This document shows positions 27,904 to 37,346 of a stretch of DNA of 64,000 nt, piece by piece. The notes below the pieces were generated by a model, which saw nothing but the letters and a program-made list of their open reading frames with translations, was not told where the DNA came from and searched no databases. Source of the DNA: Ancylobacter crimeensis (GTDB lineage Bacteria > Pseudomonadota > Alphaproteobacteria > Rhizobiales > Xanthobacteraceae); assembly GCF_023016805.1 (NCBI RefSeq), contig NZ_JALKCH010000001.1, forward strand, positions 186,001 through 250,000, given 5' to 3'. The position numbers were made by a program, and so were the translations under genes. Positions within the stretch are counted from its first letter, which is position 1. Each line of letters starts with the position of its first letter.

Positions 27904-29376
27904 TCAGGATGGACGCTTTCTTATCGCTTGTGGCGGCGGCTTCAAATTGACGATGTCGTCAGCTTTCAGCCAGCCGGGTGAACCCAGCGGAAATTTCTGC
28001 TTGGCGCGGGCGGCCAGCTCGCGGGCGAGACGCACGTCGCCCTCGGCTGCGGCGGACTGGGCGGAGGCGAGGTCGGCATTGGCGAGATCGCCCTTCTGGC
28101 CATAGGCCATGGCGAGGTAGCGCCAGCCGGCGGCGGTGCCGTCATCCTGCTGAAGGCTGACGCTCAGCACCCGGATCGCCTCTTCGCTGGCGGATTTGTC
28201 GCCGCTCGCCACCAGCGCCTGGCCGAACATGGTGCGGATCAGCGCATTGCTGGACATCTCCGCCGCCTTGCGCAGCGGGGGAACAGCCTCGCGCGCGCGG
28301 CCCGATTCGAGCAGAGCCTGCCCCTTCAGCTCGTAGAAATAGGGATTCGAGGGGTTGGTGGCGATCAGGGCGTCGATCTGGCGGACGGCGTCGTTGATGT
28401 TGCCATAGCGATAGGCCGAAATGGCGCGGGCATAGCGCGCGGGCATGGAGTTGTCGGAAAGCGGGTAGCGCCGCCCCACCCCGTCCGGCCCTTCGGTGAA
28501 GCCGACCAGCTTGGCGCGCATCATGTCGTGGCGGGCCTGGAGGGCGGGCGGGTCCTTGCGATCCTTGTAGGGGCTCTTGGCGACGAGGTCCTCCAGCGCC
28601 GCGACGCGCTCGCGCGCCATGGGGTGGCTGAAGGCGTAAGGGTCGACCCGTTGGCTGAGGAAGATCTGGTCGTTGGCGAAGCGCTCGAAGGTCTTCATCA
28701 TGCCCACCGGCGACTGGCCGGTGGCGTTGAGATAGGTGACCGCGGCGCGGTCGGCGGACTGCTCCTCGCTGCGCTGATAGGCCAGCAGCGAGCGCCGCGC
28801 CATGTCCGGCCCAGCCGCCATGCCGGCGGCCGCGGCGCCACCGAGATTGCCCATATTGCCGCCCGCGGCGCCCGCCGCCGCCATGCCCGCGCCCGCCAGC
28901 AGCATGCCGACGATCGCCATGGTCTGGGCGTTCTGCAACTGCTCGCGCATCCGCGCCAGATGGCCGCCGGCGATGTGCCCGGTTTCGTGGGCCAGCACGC
29001 CGATGATCTCGTTGGGCGTCTGCGACTGCACCAGCGCGCCGGTATTGACGAAGATGCGCCGTCCGTCCGCGACAAAGGCGTTGAAGGAGCGGTCGTTCAC
29101 CAGAACGACCTGCAGATTCTGCTGGGTGAGGCCGGCGGCCTTCCAGATCGGGCGCATATAGTCGCGCAGCAAGGTCTCGATCTCGGCGTCGCGCACGATG
29201 GAGGGACGCGAGCCGGGCGTCGATTCCTGTGCCAGCGCGGGCCCGGTGAAAGGGGCGAGCAGCGTCTCCAGGCCCAACGCCACGGCGGCGACAAGGGCAG
29301 TGGCGCGCGGGAACAGGCTCCGGCGGGGAGCAGGGGGCTTGTCAACAGGCAGAGCCATCATCCATCGTCTTCGCAT
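27904..29376 (-). CDS. M48 family metalloprotease with TPR repeats (BepA-like)
   Basis: A periplasmic zinc protease resembling BepA/YfgC, which handles misassembled outer-membrane proteins. The product is about 490 residues. A signal peptide (cleavage after PALAQ) is followed by the peptidase domain with HETGH near residue 135 and the third zinc ligand in RSEEQSADR near 195. A glycine/alanine-rich membrane-associating loop (AGMAAAGAAGG) lies between them. The C-terminal half contains TPR-like repeats (about 310-450). Starts at 29376, 29361 and 29358 are all in frame; I give the longest. Confidence 0.9.
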   Translation of the reverse strand: MRRRWMMALPVDKPPAPRRSLFPRATALVAAVALGLETLLAPFTGPALAQESTPGSRPSIVRDAEIETLLRDYMRPIWKAAGLTQQNLQVVLVNDRSFNAFVADGRRIFVNTGALVQSQTPNEIIGVLAHETGHIAGGHLARMREQLQNAQTMAIVGMLLAGAGMAAAGAAGGNMGNLGGAAAAGMAAGPDMARRSLLAYQRSEEQSADRAAVTYLNATGQSPVGMMKTFERFANDQIFLSQRVDPYAFSHPMARERVAALEDLVAKSPYKDRKDPPALQARHDMMRAKLVGFTEGPDGVGRRYPLSDNSMPARYARAISAYRYGNINDAVRQIDALIATNPSNPYFYELKGQALLESGRAREAVPPLRKAAEMSSNALIRTMFGQALVASGDKSASEEAIRVLSVSLQQDDGTAAGWRYLAMAYGQKGDLANADLASAQSAAAEGDVRLARELAARAKQKFPLGSPGWLKADDIVNLKPPPQAIRKRPS

Positions 29377-29572
29377 TCGGACCGCCTGCGAGACTGATGG
29401 CAGCGGGCACGCCGGGTCAAGCGCGCTTCAGCCATCCTGCGGCGGGCGCGCCGGGCCCCGATGCGCGCTGTCCGCCTGTCTCAACACCAGCCGCAGAATG
29501 CGGCATCACGGCGGCGGCGCGGGCGGCTGCGACATCGTCGGCCGCCGCTCCGCCCGGCAAGGATGGAACCCA

Positions 29573-30799
29573 ATGTCCTATACGCTCGCCCATGTCGCCG
29601 CTCTCGCCCGCGTCCATGCGGACCAGGCAAGCCGCCGCGAGGGGCTCGCGCCATCCGCCCGCAGCGAGGTTCCTCCCTTCATTGTGATGGACGTGATGGC
29701 CCGCGCCGCCGAGATCGAGGCGTTGGACGGGCGCGTGGTTCACATGGAGGTCGGCCAGCCGGCGGCCAAGGCGCCGCTCACCGCGCGCGAGGCCGCCGCC
29801 CGCGCCGCGATGGAGGGCACCGTCGGCTACACCGCCGCGCTCGGCATCCCCTCGCTGCGCGCCCGCATCGCTCGGCACTATGTCGAGCGCTACAATGTGG
29901 AGGTCGATCCCTCGCGCATCGTGGTGACGACCGGTTCCTCGGGCGGCTTCATCCTCGCCTTTCTCGCGCTGTTCGAACCCGGCGACCGGGTGGCGATCGC
30001 CAGCCCCGGCTATCCGCCCTACCGCCACATCCTGAAGGCGCTCGGCTGCGAGCCGGTGCTGATCGAGACCCATGCCGCCTCGCGCTGGGCGATCACGCCC
30101 GAGCAGCTTGCCGAGGCCCATGCCGCCGCGCCGCTCAAGGGCGTGCTGGTGGCAAGCCCGGCCAATCCCACCGGCACCATGATGACGCCCGAGGCGCTGG
30201 CTGCGCTGGTTGAGGCGGCGCACGGGCTCGGCATCCGCTTCATCTCGGACGAGATCTATCACGGCCTCGACTACGCCTTCCCGGCGGTGACGGCGGCGTG
30301 CCTGTCGCCGGACGTGACCGTGATCCATTCCTTCTCGAAATATTTCTGCATGACCGGCTGGCGGGTCGGCTGGATGGTGCTGCCCCCGGCGCTGGTGCGT
30401 GCGGCGGAGCGGCTGCAGCAGAACCTGTCGATCTCGGTGCCGACGCTCTCGCAGATCGCCGCCGAGGCCGCCTTTGACGGGGCCGGCGAGATGGAGGCGG
30501 TGAAGCACGGCTATGAAGCCAACCGCCTCATCCTCGGCGAGGGCCTGCCCAAAGCCGGGCTGCCGGAATTCCTGCCGGTGGACGGCGCGTTCTATCTCTA
30601 TGCCGACGTGTCCCGTTTCAGTGATGATTCCGCCGCCTTCGCCCGCCGCCTGCTGGACGAGGCCGGGGTCGCCGCGACGCCGGGCGTCGATTTCGACCCC
30701 GTGCGCGGCCACAATTTCCTGCGCCTGTCCTATTGCGGATCGCAGGCCGACATGCACGAGGCGGTGGAACGTATCGGCGGCTTCCTGCGCCGCGGCTGA
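29573..30799 (+). CDS. PLP-dependent aminotransferase, class I/II
   Basis: A fold-type I aminotransferase, probably acting on an aliphatic, aromatic or alanine-type amino acid. The 408-residue protein shows the PLP-binding segment TTGSSGGFILAFLALFEPGD near residue 118, the NPTG motif (SPANPTGTMM) near 195, the aromatic SDEIYHGLDY segment, the PLP-lysine in HSFSKYFCMTGWRVGW near 256, and a substrate Arg near the C-terminus (FLRLSYCG). ATG 29573 follows AAGGATGG. The substrate is not clear from the context. Confidence 0.9.
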   Translation: MSYTLAHVAALARVHADQASRREGLAPSARSEVPPFIVMDVMARAAEIEALDGRVVHMEVGQPAAKAPLTAREAAARAAMEGTVGYTAALGIPSLRARIARHYVERYNVEVDPSRIVVTTGSSGGFILAFLALFEPGDRVAIASPGYPPYRHILKALGCEPVLIETHAASRWAITPEQLAEAHAAAPLKGVLVASPANPTGTMMTPEALAALVEAAHGLGIRFISDEIYHGLDYAFPAVTAACLSPDVTVIHSFSKYFCMTGWRVGWMVLPPALVRAAERLQQNLSISVPTLSQIAAEAAFDGAGEMEAVKHGYEANRLILGEGLPKAGLPEFLPVDGAFYLYADVSRFSDDSAAFARRLLDEAGVAATPGVDFDPVRGHNFLRLSYCGSQADMHEAVERIGGFLRRG

Positions 30800-30804
30800 G
30801 CCCG

Positions 30805-31758
30805 TCAGGCCCGATCGCCCAACAGCACGAGGCGGGCGCTTCCGGTCTCCGCGTTCCAGGCGCGCTCCACATCCGCGAAGGGCGCGGTCACCGTCTCGAC
30901 AGCAAGGCCCGCGGGACCTGCCGCGGCGAAGGCGGCTGCCACGCTGGCGAGCAGACGAGGGGCCGGCACGCTGCCGATGCCGCTGCCCATGAGCGCGATC
31001 GGCGCCGCCCGCAGCGCCGCGCCGGGAAGGGTGATCTCGCCACCGCTCGCTGCGCCGATCTGGACGAAGCGCACCGGCCGATCTTCCCGTTTCGCCCGCG
31101 CCGCCGCGACCAGCAGGCGTTCGGCGGTGCGCCCCCACAGATAGTCCAGCACCACATCGACTCCGCCGGCGAAAATCTCCCGCAGCCGCGCGTCCAGAGC
31201 GCCGTCATCGGCGGGGATCGCGAGCGTCTCGTCGGCGCCAAGAGTGGCGAGGGCGACGGCATTGCGGCCCGTGGCGATCACCCGGCCGGCGCCGAGATGG
31301 CGGGCAATACCGATGGCGAGCCGGCCGGCGGTGCCGGTGGCGCCATTGACCAGTACGGTCTCTCCCGGCCTCAGCACGGCCCGCTCGGTGAGCGCGGCAA
31401 AGGACGACATCGCCGGATTCGCCAGCGCGGCGGCGGCAACGTCGTCAAGCCCGTCCGGCACCTCGACGCACTGCGCCGCAGGGACGGGAACGCGCTCGGC
31501 GATGGCGCCGAAGGGCGCGCGAGGAAGGGCGAAATAGACCCGGCGTCCATCGGCGAGGTGCCCCACGCCGTCCACGCCGGCGACGAACGGAAAGCCGCCC
31601 GCGACGCTGTAATGGCTTCCGCGCGCCCGCCCCCGAGCCAGCGGGCTGACCGCCGCGGCGGCGACCTCCACGATCACCTCGCCCGGCTCGGCGGCGGGCT
31701 CGGCGAAATCGGCAAGGATCGGTGAATGTCCGGCCTCGCGGACGACGGCAGCTTTCAT
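30805..31758 (-). CDS. Medium-chain dehydrogenase/reductase, quinone oxidoreductase-like
   Basis: A 317-residue MDR enzyme without the structural zinc cysteines. The coenzyme fold is visible (VLVNGATGTAGRLAIGIARHLGAGRVIATGRN, residues about 138-170). The N-terminal GroES-like domain is short and lacks the catalytic Cys/His set of zinc alcohol dehydrogenases, so it is more like quinone oxidoreductases. ATG 31758 begins MKAAVVREAG. It is divergently transcribed from a MarR regulator 45 bases away, so the regulator very likely controls it. Substrate unknown. Confidence 0.88.
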   Translation of the reverse strand: MKAAVVREAGHSPILADFAEPAAEPGEVIVEVAAAAVSPLARGRARGSHYSVAGGFPFVAGVDGVGHLADGRRVYFALPRAPFGAIAERVPVPAAQCVEVPDGLDDVAAAALANPAMSSFAALTERAVLRPGETVLVNGATGTAGRLAIGIARHLGAGRVIATGRNAVALATLGADETLAIPADDGALDARLREIFAGGVDVVLDYLWGRTAERLLVAAARAKREDRPVRFVQIGAASGGEITLPGAALRAAPIALMGSGIGSVPAPRLLASVAAAFAAAGPAGLAVETVTAPFADVERAWNAETGSARLVLLGDRA

Positions 31759-31773
31759 CTCGATCTCCATATG

Positions 31774-31788
31774 TGTGTATAATGCACA
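31774..31788. promoter_or_regulatory. Candidate MarR operator 1 in the divergent promoter
   Basis: TGTG-N7-CACA, an inverted half-site pair, in the 45-base spacer between the oxidoreductase and the MarR gene. A second site of identical architecture lies 47 bases away at 31821-31835. Two equal-spacing sites around divergent promoters suggest cooperative autoregulation. Confidence 0.6.
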
Positions 31789-31803
31789 TATATGGAGGTG
31801 CGG

Positions 31804-32379
31804 ATGACGTCGAGCAAAAATGTGCAGGATACACATATCAGTGATCAGCTAAGGCGCCTCCACGGCGCTCTTCTGGACATTGTGGCGGCCATGAACCGGC
31901 CCCGGCGCGACGAGGACCTGATCGCCGCGGCCGGCATTCCTCTCGACGGCGCGCTGTTTCCGCTGCTGGTGCTGATCGAGCGTTTCGGGCCGATCGGCGT
32001 GGTCGATCTGGCCGACCGTGTCGGCCGCGACCACAGCACGGTCAGCCGGCAGGTGGCACGGCTGGAGGAGAGCGGCTTGATCGCGCGGCGGCCGGGCGTC
32101 ACGGACCGGCGGGTGCGCGACGCGGTGGCGACGCAGGAGGGGCGGGCGACCTGCCGGCGAATCGACGTCGCCCGCGAGCGATTGATGCGCGGCGCGCTGG
32201 CGGACTGGGATGGAAAGGAGCTGGACGCCCTGGTGCGGCTCATGGGGCGCTTTGCCGCCGCGTTCGGCGCCGCCCTTCCGCAGGATCGGGCCGGAAGCCT
32301 CGATGCACCGACCGGAAGGCTGGGGGATGCGGGGCTTCCCACAGCCGGTAAAAACGGGCGAGGGGATGGCGGGGCCTGA
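31804..32379 (+). CDS. MarR family transcriptional regulator
   Basis: A 191-residue winged-helix regulator. The HTH and wing are visible: GVVDLADRVGRDHSTVSRQVARLEESGLIARRPGVTDRRVRDAVAT, residues about 58-105. ATG 31804 is preferred over 31792 because GGAGGT at 31794-31799 sits in the correct position for it. The C-terminal 30 residues (LGDAGLPTAGKNGRGDGGA) look like an unstructured extension. It probably represses itself and the adjacent oxidoreductase and responds to a small ligand. Confidence 0.9.
   Translation: MTSSKNVQDTHISDQLRRLHGALLDIVAAMNRPRRDEDLIAAAGIPLDGALFPLLVLIERFGPIGVVDLADRVGRDHSTVSRQVARLEESGLIARRPGVTDRRVRDAVATQEGRATCRRIDVARERLMRGALADWDGKELDALVRLMGRFAAAFGAALPQDRAGSLDAPTGRLGDAGLPTAGKNGRGDGGA
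31821..31835. promoter_or_regulatory. Candidate MarR operator 2 overlapping the regulator's first codons
   Basis: TGTG-N7-CACA, same spacing as 31774-31788, within codons 6-11 of the MarR gene. A repressor bound here would block elongation or promoter escape for the regulator gene. Confidence 0.5.
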
Positions 32380-32394
32380 ACGGCGCGGAAGAAG

Positions 32395-32424
32395 GTCCGG
32401 GTGGCGGCGCGCCGCCACCCGGAC
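32395..32424. terminator. Strong inverted repeat between marR-like gene and rne
   Basis: GTCCGGGTGGCGGC (32395-32408) and its perfect complement (32411-32424), separated by two bases. It lies between two convergent genes. There is no T tract, so it may be a Rho-assisted terminator or an mRNA 3' end stabiliser. Confidence 0.5.
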
Positions 32425-32432
32425 GGGTCGGA

Positions 32433-35279
32433 TCAGTTGCCGAGCAGCTTGCGGCTCCACCAGCCGGTGCGGCGGGGGCGTTCGTCCTCGGGAACCGGCG
32501 CGGAGACATCCGTGGCGGCCGATGGAGCTTCCGTCGCGTCCGGCGCGGCGGCTTCCGGGGCCGGTGTCACCTCGGTCGACGCAGCGTCCGCAGGTGTCCC
32601 GGCGTTGTCCGCAGGTGTCCCGGCGTCCGGGGCCTCAGGCGCGGGTGCCTCGGAAGCGGCCTCTCCGGTCGCCGCTTCCGGCGCGGGCTGGACAGCAGCC
32701 GGCTCGGGCGCGGCGGATGCGCCGGTCTCGCTCGCCGCAACGGGAGCGGGCTCGCGGACGGTGGAGCGGCGACGGCGCGGCTTGGGCGCTTCCTTCACCG
32801 TTTCCACCGCTTCCGCGGCGGGGGCTTCAGCAGCACCCTCGGCAGCCGGCGCGTCGGCAGCCGGCGCCTCGTTGGAATCGGAGGTCGCATCGGCCTCGCC
32901 GCGACGGCCACGACGACCGCCACGCGCCCGCCGCTTGGGCTTCGCCTCGGCCGCAGCTTCCGGCTCACCAGCCGGCTCGGCCGCTTCGGCGGCCCCCTCC
33001 GTCACGCCCGACTCGGTGATCTCCACCGCGATCGCGCTGCCGGCCTCCTCGGGGGCCCGTTCCTGGGCGGCCTCGGCCACGGTCTCAACCCCAACCTCGG
33101 CCGCGATCGGCGCGCCGGCGTCAGCGGAAGCGTCGCCCGCGCTCTCCTCGTCCTCGCCGTCCTCGTCGGAACCCTCGGCCGATTCAGCGTAGGCCTGCCC
33201 GTTGGGACCGCCCTCACCATTGCCGTTGCGCCGGCGGCGACGGCGGCGACGGCGACGACGGCCGCCACCTTCGCCCTCGCCTCGGCCACCCTCGCCCTCG
33301 CCGCGACCTTCTTCACGCGGTTCGCGGGCCTCGCGCGGCGGCTCGGCGGTCTCGGTCTCTTCCTCGGCCTCTGCGGCCTCGTCCTCGGCGTCCTCCGGCA
33401 GAACCTCGTCGGCGATCTCATGCACCGGCTCTGGGGAGCGGGGCAGCGGGATCGGGTTGGGAACGAGGTCGCCCTTGTCGATGGCGAAGGGAATCAGCCC
33501 GGTGAGGCTCTGGTCGGCCGATACCGTGACGATGACGCCGAACCGCTCTTCAAGCTCATGCAGGTGGGCGCGCTTGTGGTTCAGCACATAAAGCGCGTTC
33601 TCGGCGCGGGTGCGCACCACCAGATTGTGGGTGTTGGACTTGAGCAGCATGTCCTCCACCGCGCGCAGCAGCTGCAGCGCGACGGACGAGGACGAGCGCA
33701 CATGGCCGGTGCCGCCGCAGTGCGGACACACCTCGGTGGAGCTTTCCAGCACGCCGGTGCGAATGCGCTGGCGGCTCATCTCCATCAGGCCGAAATGCGA
33801 GATGCGGCCGAGCTGGATGCGCGCGCGGTCGTTCTTCAGGCAATCCTTCAGCTTGCGCTCGACCGCCCGGTTGTTGCGCTTTTCGTCCATGTCGATGAAA
33901 TCGATGACGATCAGCCCGGCGAGGTCGCGCAGGCGCAGCTGGCGGGCCACCTCCTCGGCGGCCTCCAGATTGGTCTTCAGCGCGGTGTCCTCGATATTGT
34001 GCTCGCGGGTCGAGCGCCCGGAGTTCACGTCGATGGAGACCAGCGCCTCGGTCGGGTTGATGACGATGTAGCCGCCGGAGCGCAGCTGCACGACGGGCGA
34101 GAACATCGCGTCGAGCTGGCTTTCCACCCCGAAGCGGGCGAAGACCGGCTGCTGGTCGCGATAGGGCTTCACGTTCTTCGCATGGCTCGGCATGAGCATG
34201 CGCATGAAGTCCTTGGCCTCGCGGTAGCCGTCGTCGCCGGCGACCAGAACCTCGTCGATGTCCTTGTTGTAGAGGTCGCGGATCGAGCGCTTGATCAGCG
34301 AGCCTTCCTCATAGACCAGCGAAGGCGCGGAGGAGGCCAGCGTCAGCTCGCGCACATTCTCCCACAGCCGCAGCAGATATTCGAAGTCGCGCTTGATCTC
34401 CGCCTTGGTGCGATTGGCACCGGCGGTGCGCAGGATGACGCCCATCCCCTCCGGCACGTCGAGGTCGGAGGCGACCTCCTTCAGCCGCTTGCGGTCCTCG
34501 GCCGAGGTGATCTTGCGGGAGATGCCGCCGCCGCGGGCGGTGTTCGGCATCAGCACGGAATAGCGGCCGGCGAGCGAGAGATAGGTGGTCAGCGCGGCGC
34601 CCTTGTTGCCGCGCTCCTCCTTCACGACCTGAACCAGCATGATCTGCCGGCGCTTGATCACTTCCTGGATCTTGTAGGTGCGGGCGCGGCGCGGGGCGGC
34701 GCGCTCGGGCACCTCCTCCAGCGCGTCGTCGGAGCCGACCTGCTCGACGACCTCGTCCTCGGCATGCACCTCCTCGACGCCGCCGCCTTCGTCATCGGCG
34801 GAGGGCTTGCGGGTGCGGCGGGCGGGACCGCTCTCATCCTCGGAAGCGGCCTCGGAAGCCGCATCGACGGGCGCCTCGGAAACGGTCTCGTCGCCGGCCG
34901 CATCGGCCGCGACGTTCTTCGCGCCGCCGCGCGGACGGCGGGCACGGCCCTTCGGCTTGTCCTCGTCCTCCGCCTCGGCATCGCGCTTCTGCTGGCGCTC
35001 TTCCTCGGCCAGCAGGGCCTGCCGGTCGGCGACCGGGATCTGGTAATAATCGGGGTGGATTTCGCTGAAGGCGAGGAAGCCGTGGCGGTTGCCGCCATAT
35101 TCCACGAAGGCGGCCTGCAGCGACGGCTCGACCCGCGTTACCTTCGCGAGATAGATGTTGCCGCGCAGCGGCTTGCGGCTTGCAGCCTCGAAGTCGAACT
35201 CTTCGACCCGGCTGCCGCGCACCACCACAACCCGGGTCTCCTCCGGATGGGTGGCGTCGATAAGCATCTTGTTGGCCAT
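32433..35279 (-). CDS. rne: Ribonuclease E/G
   Basis: The main endoribonuclease of mRNA decay and rRNA processing. The 948-residue product has an N-terminal S1 domain split by a charged insertion (about residues 85-200, rich in Glu/Asp/Ala). The catalytic core contains SIDVNSGRSTREHNIEDTALKTN and IVIDFIDMDEKRNNR (metal-binding Asp pair), then the zinc-link CPHCGGTG near residue 520. The C-terminal half (about 610-948) is low-complexity acidic/Arg-rich/Ala-Pro sequence, as expected for a degradosome scaffold. ATG 35279 begins MANKMLIDATHPEE. The upstream spacer is long (35280-36029). Confidence 0.96.
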   Translation of the reverse strand: MANKMLIDATHPEETRVVVVRGSRVEEFDFEAASRKPLRGNIYLAKVTRVEPSLQAAFVEYGGNRHGFLAFSEIHPDYYQIPVADRQALLAEEERQQKRDAEAEDEDKPKGRARRPRGGAKNVAADAAGDETVSEAPVDAASEAASEDESGPARRTRKPSADDEGGGVEEVHAEDEVVEQVGSDDALEEVPERAAPRRARTYKIQEVIKRRQIMLVQVVKEERGNKGAALTTYLSLAGRYSVLMPNTARGGGISRKITSAEDRKRLKEVASDLDVPEGMGVILRTAGANRTKAEIKRDFEYLLRLWENVRELTLASSAPSLVYEEGSLIKRSIRDLYNKDIDEVLVAGDDGYREAKDFMRMLMPSHAKNVKPYRDQQPVFARFGVESQLDAMFSPVVQLRSGGYIVINPTEALVSIDVNSGRSTREHNIEDTALKTNLEAAEEVARQLRLRDLAGLIVIDFIDMDEKRNNRAVERKLKDCLKNDRARIQLGRISHFGLMEMSRQRIRTGVLESSTEVCPHCGGTGHVRSSSSVALQLLRAVEDMLLKSNTHNLVVRTRAENALYVLNHKRAHLHELEERFGVIVTVSADQSLTGLIPFAIDKGDLVPNPIPLPRSPEPVHEIADEVLPEDAEDEAAEAEEETETAEPPREAREPREEGRGEGEGGRGEGEGGGRRRRRRRRRRRNGNGEGGPNGQAYAESAEGSDEDGEDEESAGDASADAGAPIAAEVGVETVAEAAQERAPEEAGSAIAVEITESGVTEGAAEAAEPAGEPEAAAEAKPKRRARGGRRGRRGEADATSDSNEAPAADAPAAEGAAEAPAAEAVETVKEAPKPRRRRSTVREPAPVAASETGASAAPEPAAVQPAPEAATGEAASEAPAPEAPDAGTPADNAGTPADAASTEVTPAPEAAAPDATEAPSAATDVSAPVPEDERPRRTGWWSRKLLGN

Positions 35280-36029
35280 GGAACTCTCATATGCGGACAA
35301 GGCCGCGCGGGCGCGCTCGGCGCCGGGCCGCTGGGGCGATGTCCATAAGCGGTGATCGGAAACGAACAGGAGAAGGCGAGGGATGTCCGAACCGGGCCGA
35401 AGCCGATGCGCGCCGTGGCCGTGCCGCAGAAACGAGCCCGGCGGGTCAGCCCGCTCGGTTCCCGATCTGCACTTGCCGGCGGACGCATCATCACTTGCTG
35501 CCGTCTATCCCTCGACCGAACATGGAGGCCGCGATCCTTGTGCGATCCGGCCTGCGGCGCCTGGCGGCATCTCGCGCGGCCGCCGGATGGCGAAACCGCC
35601 CCGGCGACGTCTGCAGCGCTGGACGGCCATGAAGGGGATGACGGCGGTGCGGTCCGGGGCATGAGCCGCGCGGCGATCCGCCACGCTGCTGGCCGTCGCG
35701 CTCCCTTACGGGACCAGCGCGACGGATGAGCGGACGCCATTCCTGGTGGTCCGCGCCGCCGGGCCGCGAATGCCGGACACCGCGCAGGCAATCCGAAATG
35801 CGAACCATTTGCTTGCCCTTAATAGCGGCATGCGTGTCGTTTTGGCAAGGACGCAATCGCCGCCCGACCGCCCGCGCATCCACGCAAGAAAGCGTGCGCG
35901 CGCCAACATGATTCTGCCGTCAAGACTTGATTAACCGACGCCGCCTATTCCGGTAAAATGCGAGTGCCCCGGGACCGCGGGGCTTTTCCGGCTGCGGCGG
36001 CTTCAGGAAAACGGACTGCGGGAGACCCA
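35280..36029. other. Long spacer between rne and the amidase gene; rne leader
   Basis: About 750 bases without a convincing gene. Short open frames on both strands have no start, ribosome site or family pattern. rne in other bacteria has a long autoregulatory 5' leader; the position fits that, but I see no conserved element. The part near 35840-35945 is AT-richer and could hold promoters. A terminator-like hairpin at 35966-35987 precedes the amidase start. Confidence 0.4.
35966..35987 (+). terminator. Terminator-like hairpin upstream of the amidase
   Basis: GCCCCG (35966-35971), a six-base loop, CGGGGC (35978-35983), then TTTT. It lies about 42 bases before the amidase ATG, where no upstream plus-strand gene exists. 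It may end a small transcript from the spacer or act as an attenuator. Confidence 0.5.
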
Positions 36030-37346
36030 ATGAACTGGCGCGCCCCATTGCTCGCCCTCGCGCTCATCTGGCCGGCAACGCTCTTGCCAGCCAGGGCGGG
36101 CGATGTCGCGACCGTCGCCGCCGCGACGCCCGCGGCCGCCGCCGGCGTGCCCGGTGCCGATTCCTCGCCCGCCGTTCCCGCCGCCGCCGTTCCTGCCGCG
36201 GTCGGCCCTGCGATCGCCACGGATGCCCGGCTGGCCGGCGACGAGGAGCGCACGCGCCTCGTCATGGACCTGTCGCGCCCGGTGCCGTTCGGCGCCTTCG
36301 CCCTCGCCGATCCCTATCGCGTGGTCGTGGACATTCCCGATGTGGTCTTCACCGTGCCGCCGAGCGCGGGCCAGCAGGGCAGGGGACTCGTCTCCGCCTT
36401 CCGCTTCGGCCTGTTCGCGCCGGGCAAGGCGCGGCTCGTGATCGACGTCACCGACCCGGTGAAGATCGACAAGGTCTTCGTCATCGACCCCATCGACGGC
36501 CAGCCGGCGCGTCTCGTGGTCGATCTCGTGAAGACCGACCGGGTCAGCTTCATGAAGTCGGTCGCCGCTCCGGTGCAGCGCGCGCAGGCCGCGCCCGTTC
36601 TGCCGGCTCCGCCGGTCACCAACAATGACGGGCGCCCGGTCATCGTGCTCGACCCCGGCCATGGCGGCATCGACGCCGGCGCGGTGAATGCGAGCGCCGG
36701 CATCTATGAGAAGGACGTGGTGCTCTCCATCGCCACGCTGCTGCGCAAGAAGCTGGACGCCACCGGCCGCTACCGCGTGGTGATGACCCGCGACGGCGAC
36801 ACCTTCGTGCCGCTCGGCGACCGGGTGAAGGTCGCGCGCGACCAGCAGGCCCGGCTCTTCATATCGCTGCACGCTGATTCGCTCGCCGCGCGCTCGGGGC
36901 AGGTGCGCGGTGCGACGGTCTACACCCTCTCCGACCGCGCCTCCGACGCCGAGGCCCAGCGCCTCGCCGATGCCGAAAACCGCGCCGACATGATCGCCGG
37001 CCTCGATCTCTCCGACGAGCCGACCGACGTCGCCGGCATCCTGCTCGACCTCGCCCAGCGCGAGACGAAGAACTTCTCGGCCCTCTTCGCCCGCACCCTG
37101 GTCGGCAAGATCGACGACGTGGCGCGCATGCACAAATCGCCGCTGAAATCGGCCGGTTTCAAGGTGTTGAAGGCGCCGGACGTGCCGTCCGTGCTGTTCG
37201 AGCTCGGCTATCTGTCGAGCGAGAAGGATGTCGAGCTGATGACCTCCGATGCGTGGAAGGAGAAGGTGACGGACGCCATGGTCACCGCCATCAACGCCTA
37301 TTTCGCCTCGCAAGGCGGCAGTTCCGCCCCCGTGGCGATGCCTTGA
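36030..37346 (+). CDS. N-acetylmuramoyl-L-alanine amidase (AmiC/AmiB-type)
   Basis: Cleaves the amide between MurNAc and L-Ala of peptidoglycan, at the septum. The 438-residue protein has a signal peptide (ending LPARA), an Ala/Pro-rich linker, an AMIN domain (residues about 70-155: RLAGDEERTRLVMDLSRPV) and a C-terminal Amidase_3 domain (about 205-430). Zinc ligands are visible in LDPGHGGIDAG, EKDVVLSIA and FISLHADSL; the catalytic Glu is in SVLFELGYLSS. ATG 36030 follows GGGAGA. PBP1A is the next gene. Confidence 0.94.
   Translation: MNWRAPLLALALIWPATLLPARAGDVATVAAATPAAAAGVPGADSSPAVPAAAVPAAVGPAIATDARLAGDEERTRLVMDLSRPVPFGAFALADPYRVVVDIPDVVFTVPPSAGQQGRGLVSAFRFGLFAPGKARLVIDVTDPVKIDKVFVIDPIDGQPARLVVDLVKTDRVSFMKSVAAPVQRAQAAPVLPAPPVTNNDGRPVIVLDPGHGGIDAGAVNASAGIYEKDVVLSIATLLRKKLDATGRYRVVMTRDGDTFVPLGDRVKVARDQQARLFISLHADSLAARSGQVRGATVYTLSDRASDAEAQRLADAENRADMIAGLDLSDEPTDVAGILLDLAQRETKNFSALFARTLVGKIDDVARMHKSPLKSAGFKVLKAPDVPSVLFELGYLSSEKDVELMTSDAWKEKVTDAMVTAINAYFASQGGSSAPVAMP

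Noticed and set aside
32395..32424. CRISPR or mobile-element interpretation of the long perfect inverted repeat
   Set aside because: A single palindrome between convergent genes fits a transcript-end hairpin; there are no spacers or direct repeats.
35383..35909. Several 60-130-codon frames in the rne-amidase spacer
   Set aside because: No ribosome sites or family patterns, and composition resembles random frames in GC-rich DNA.
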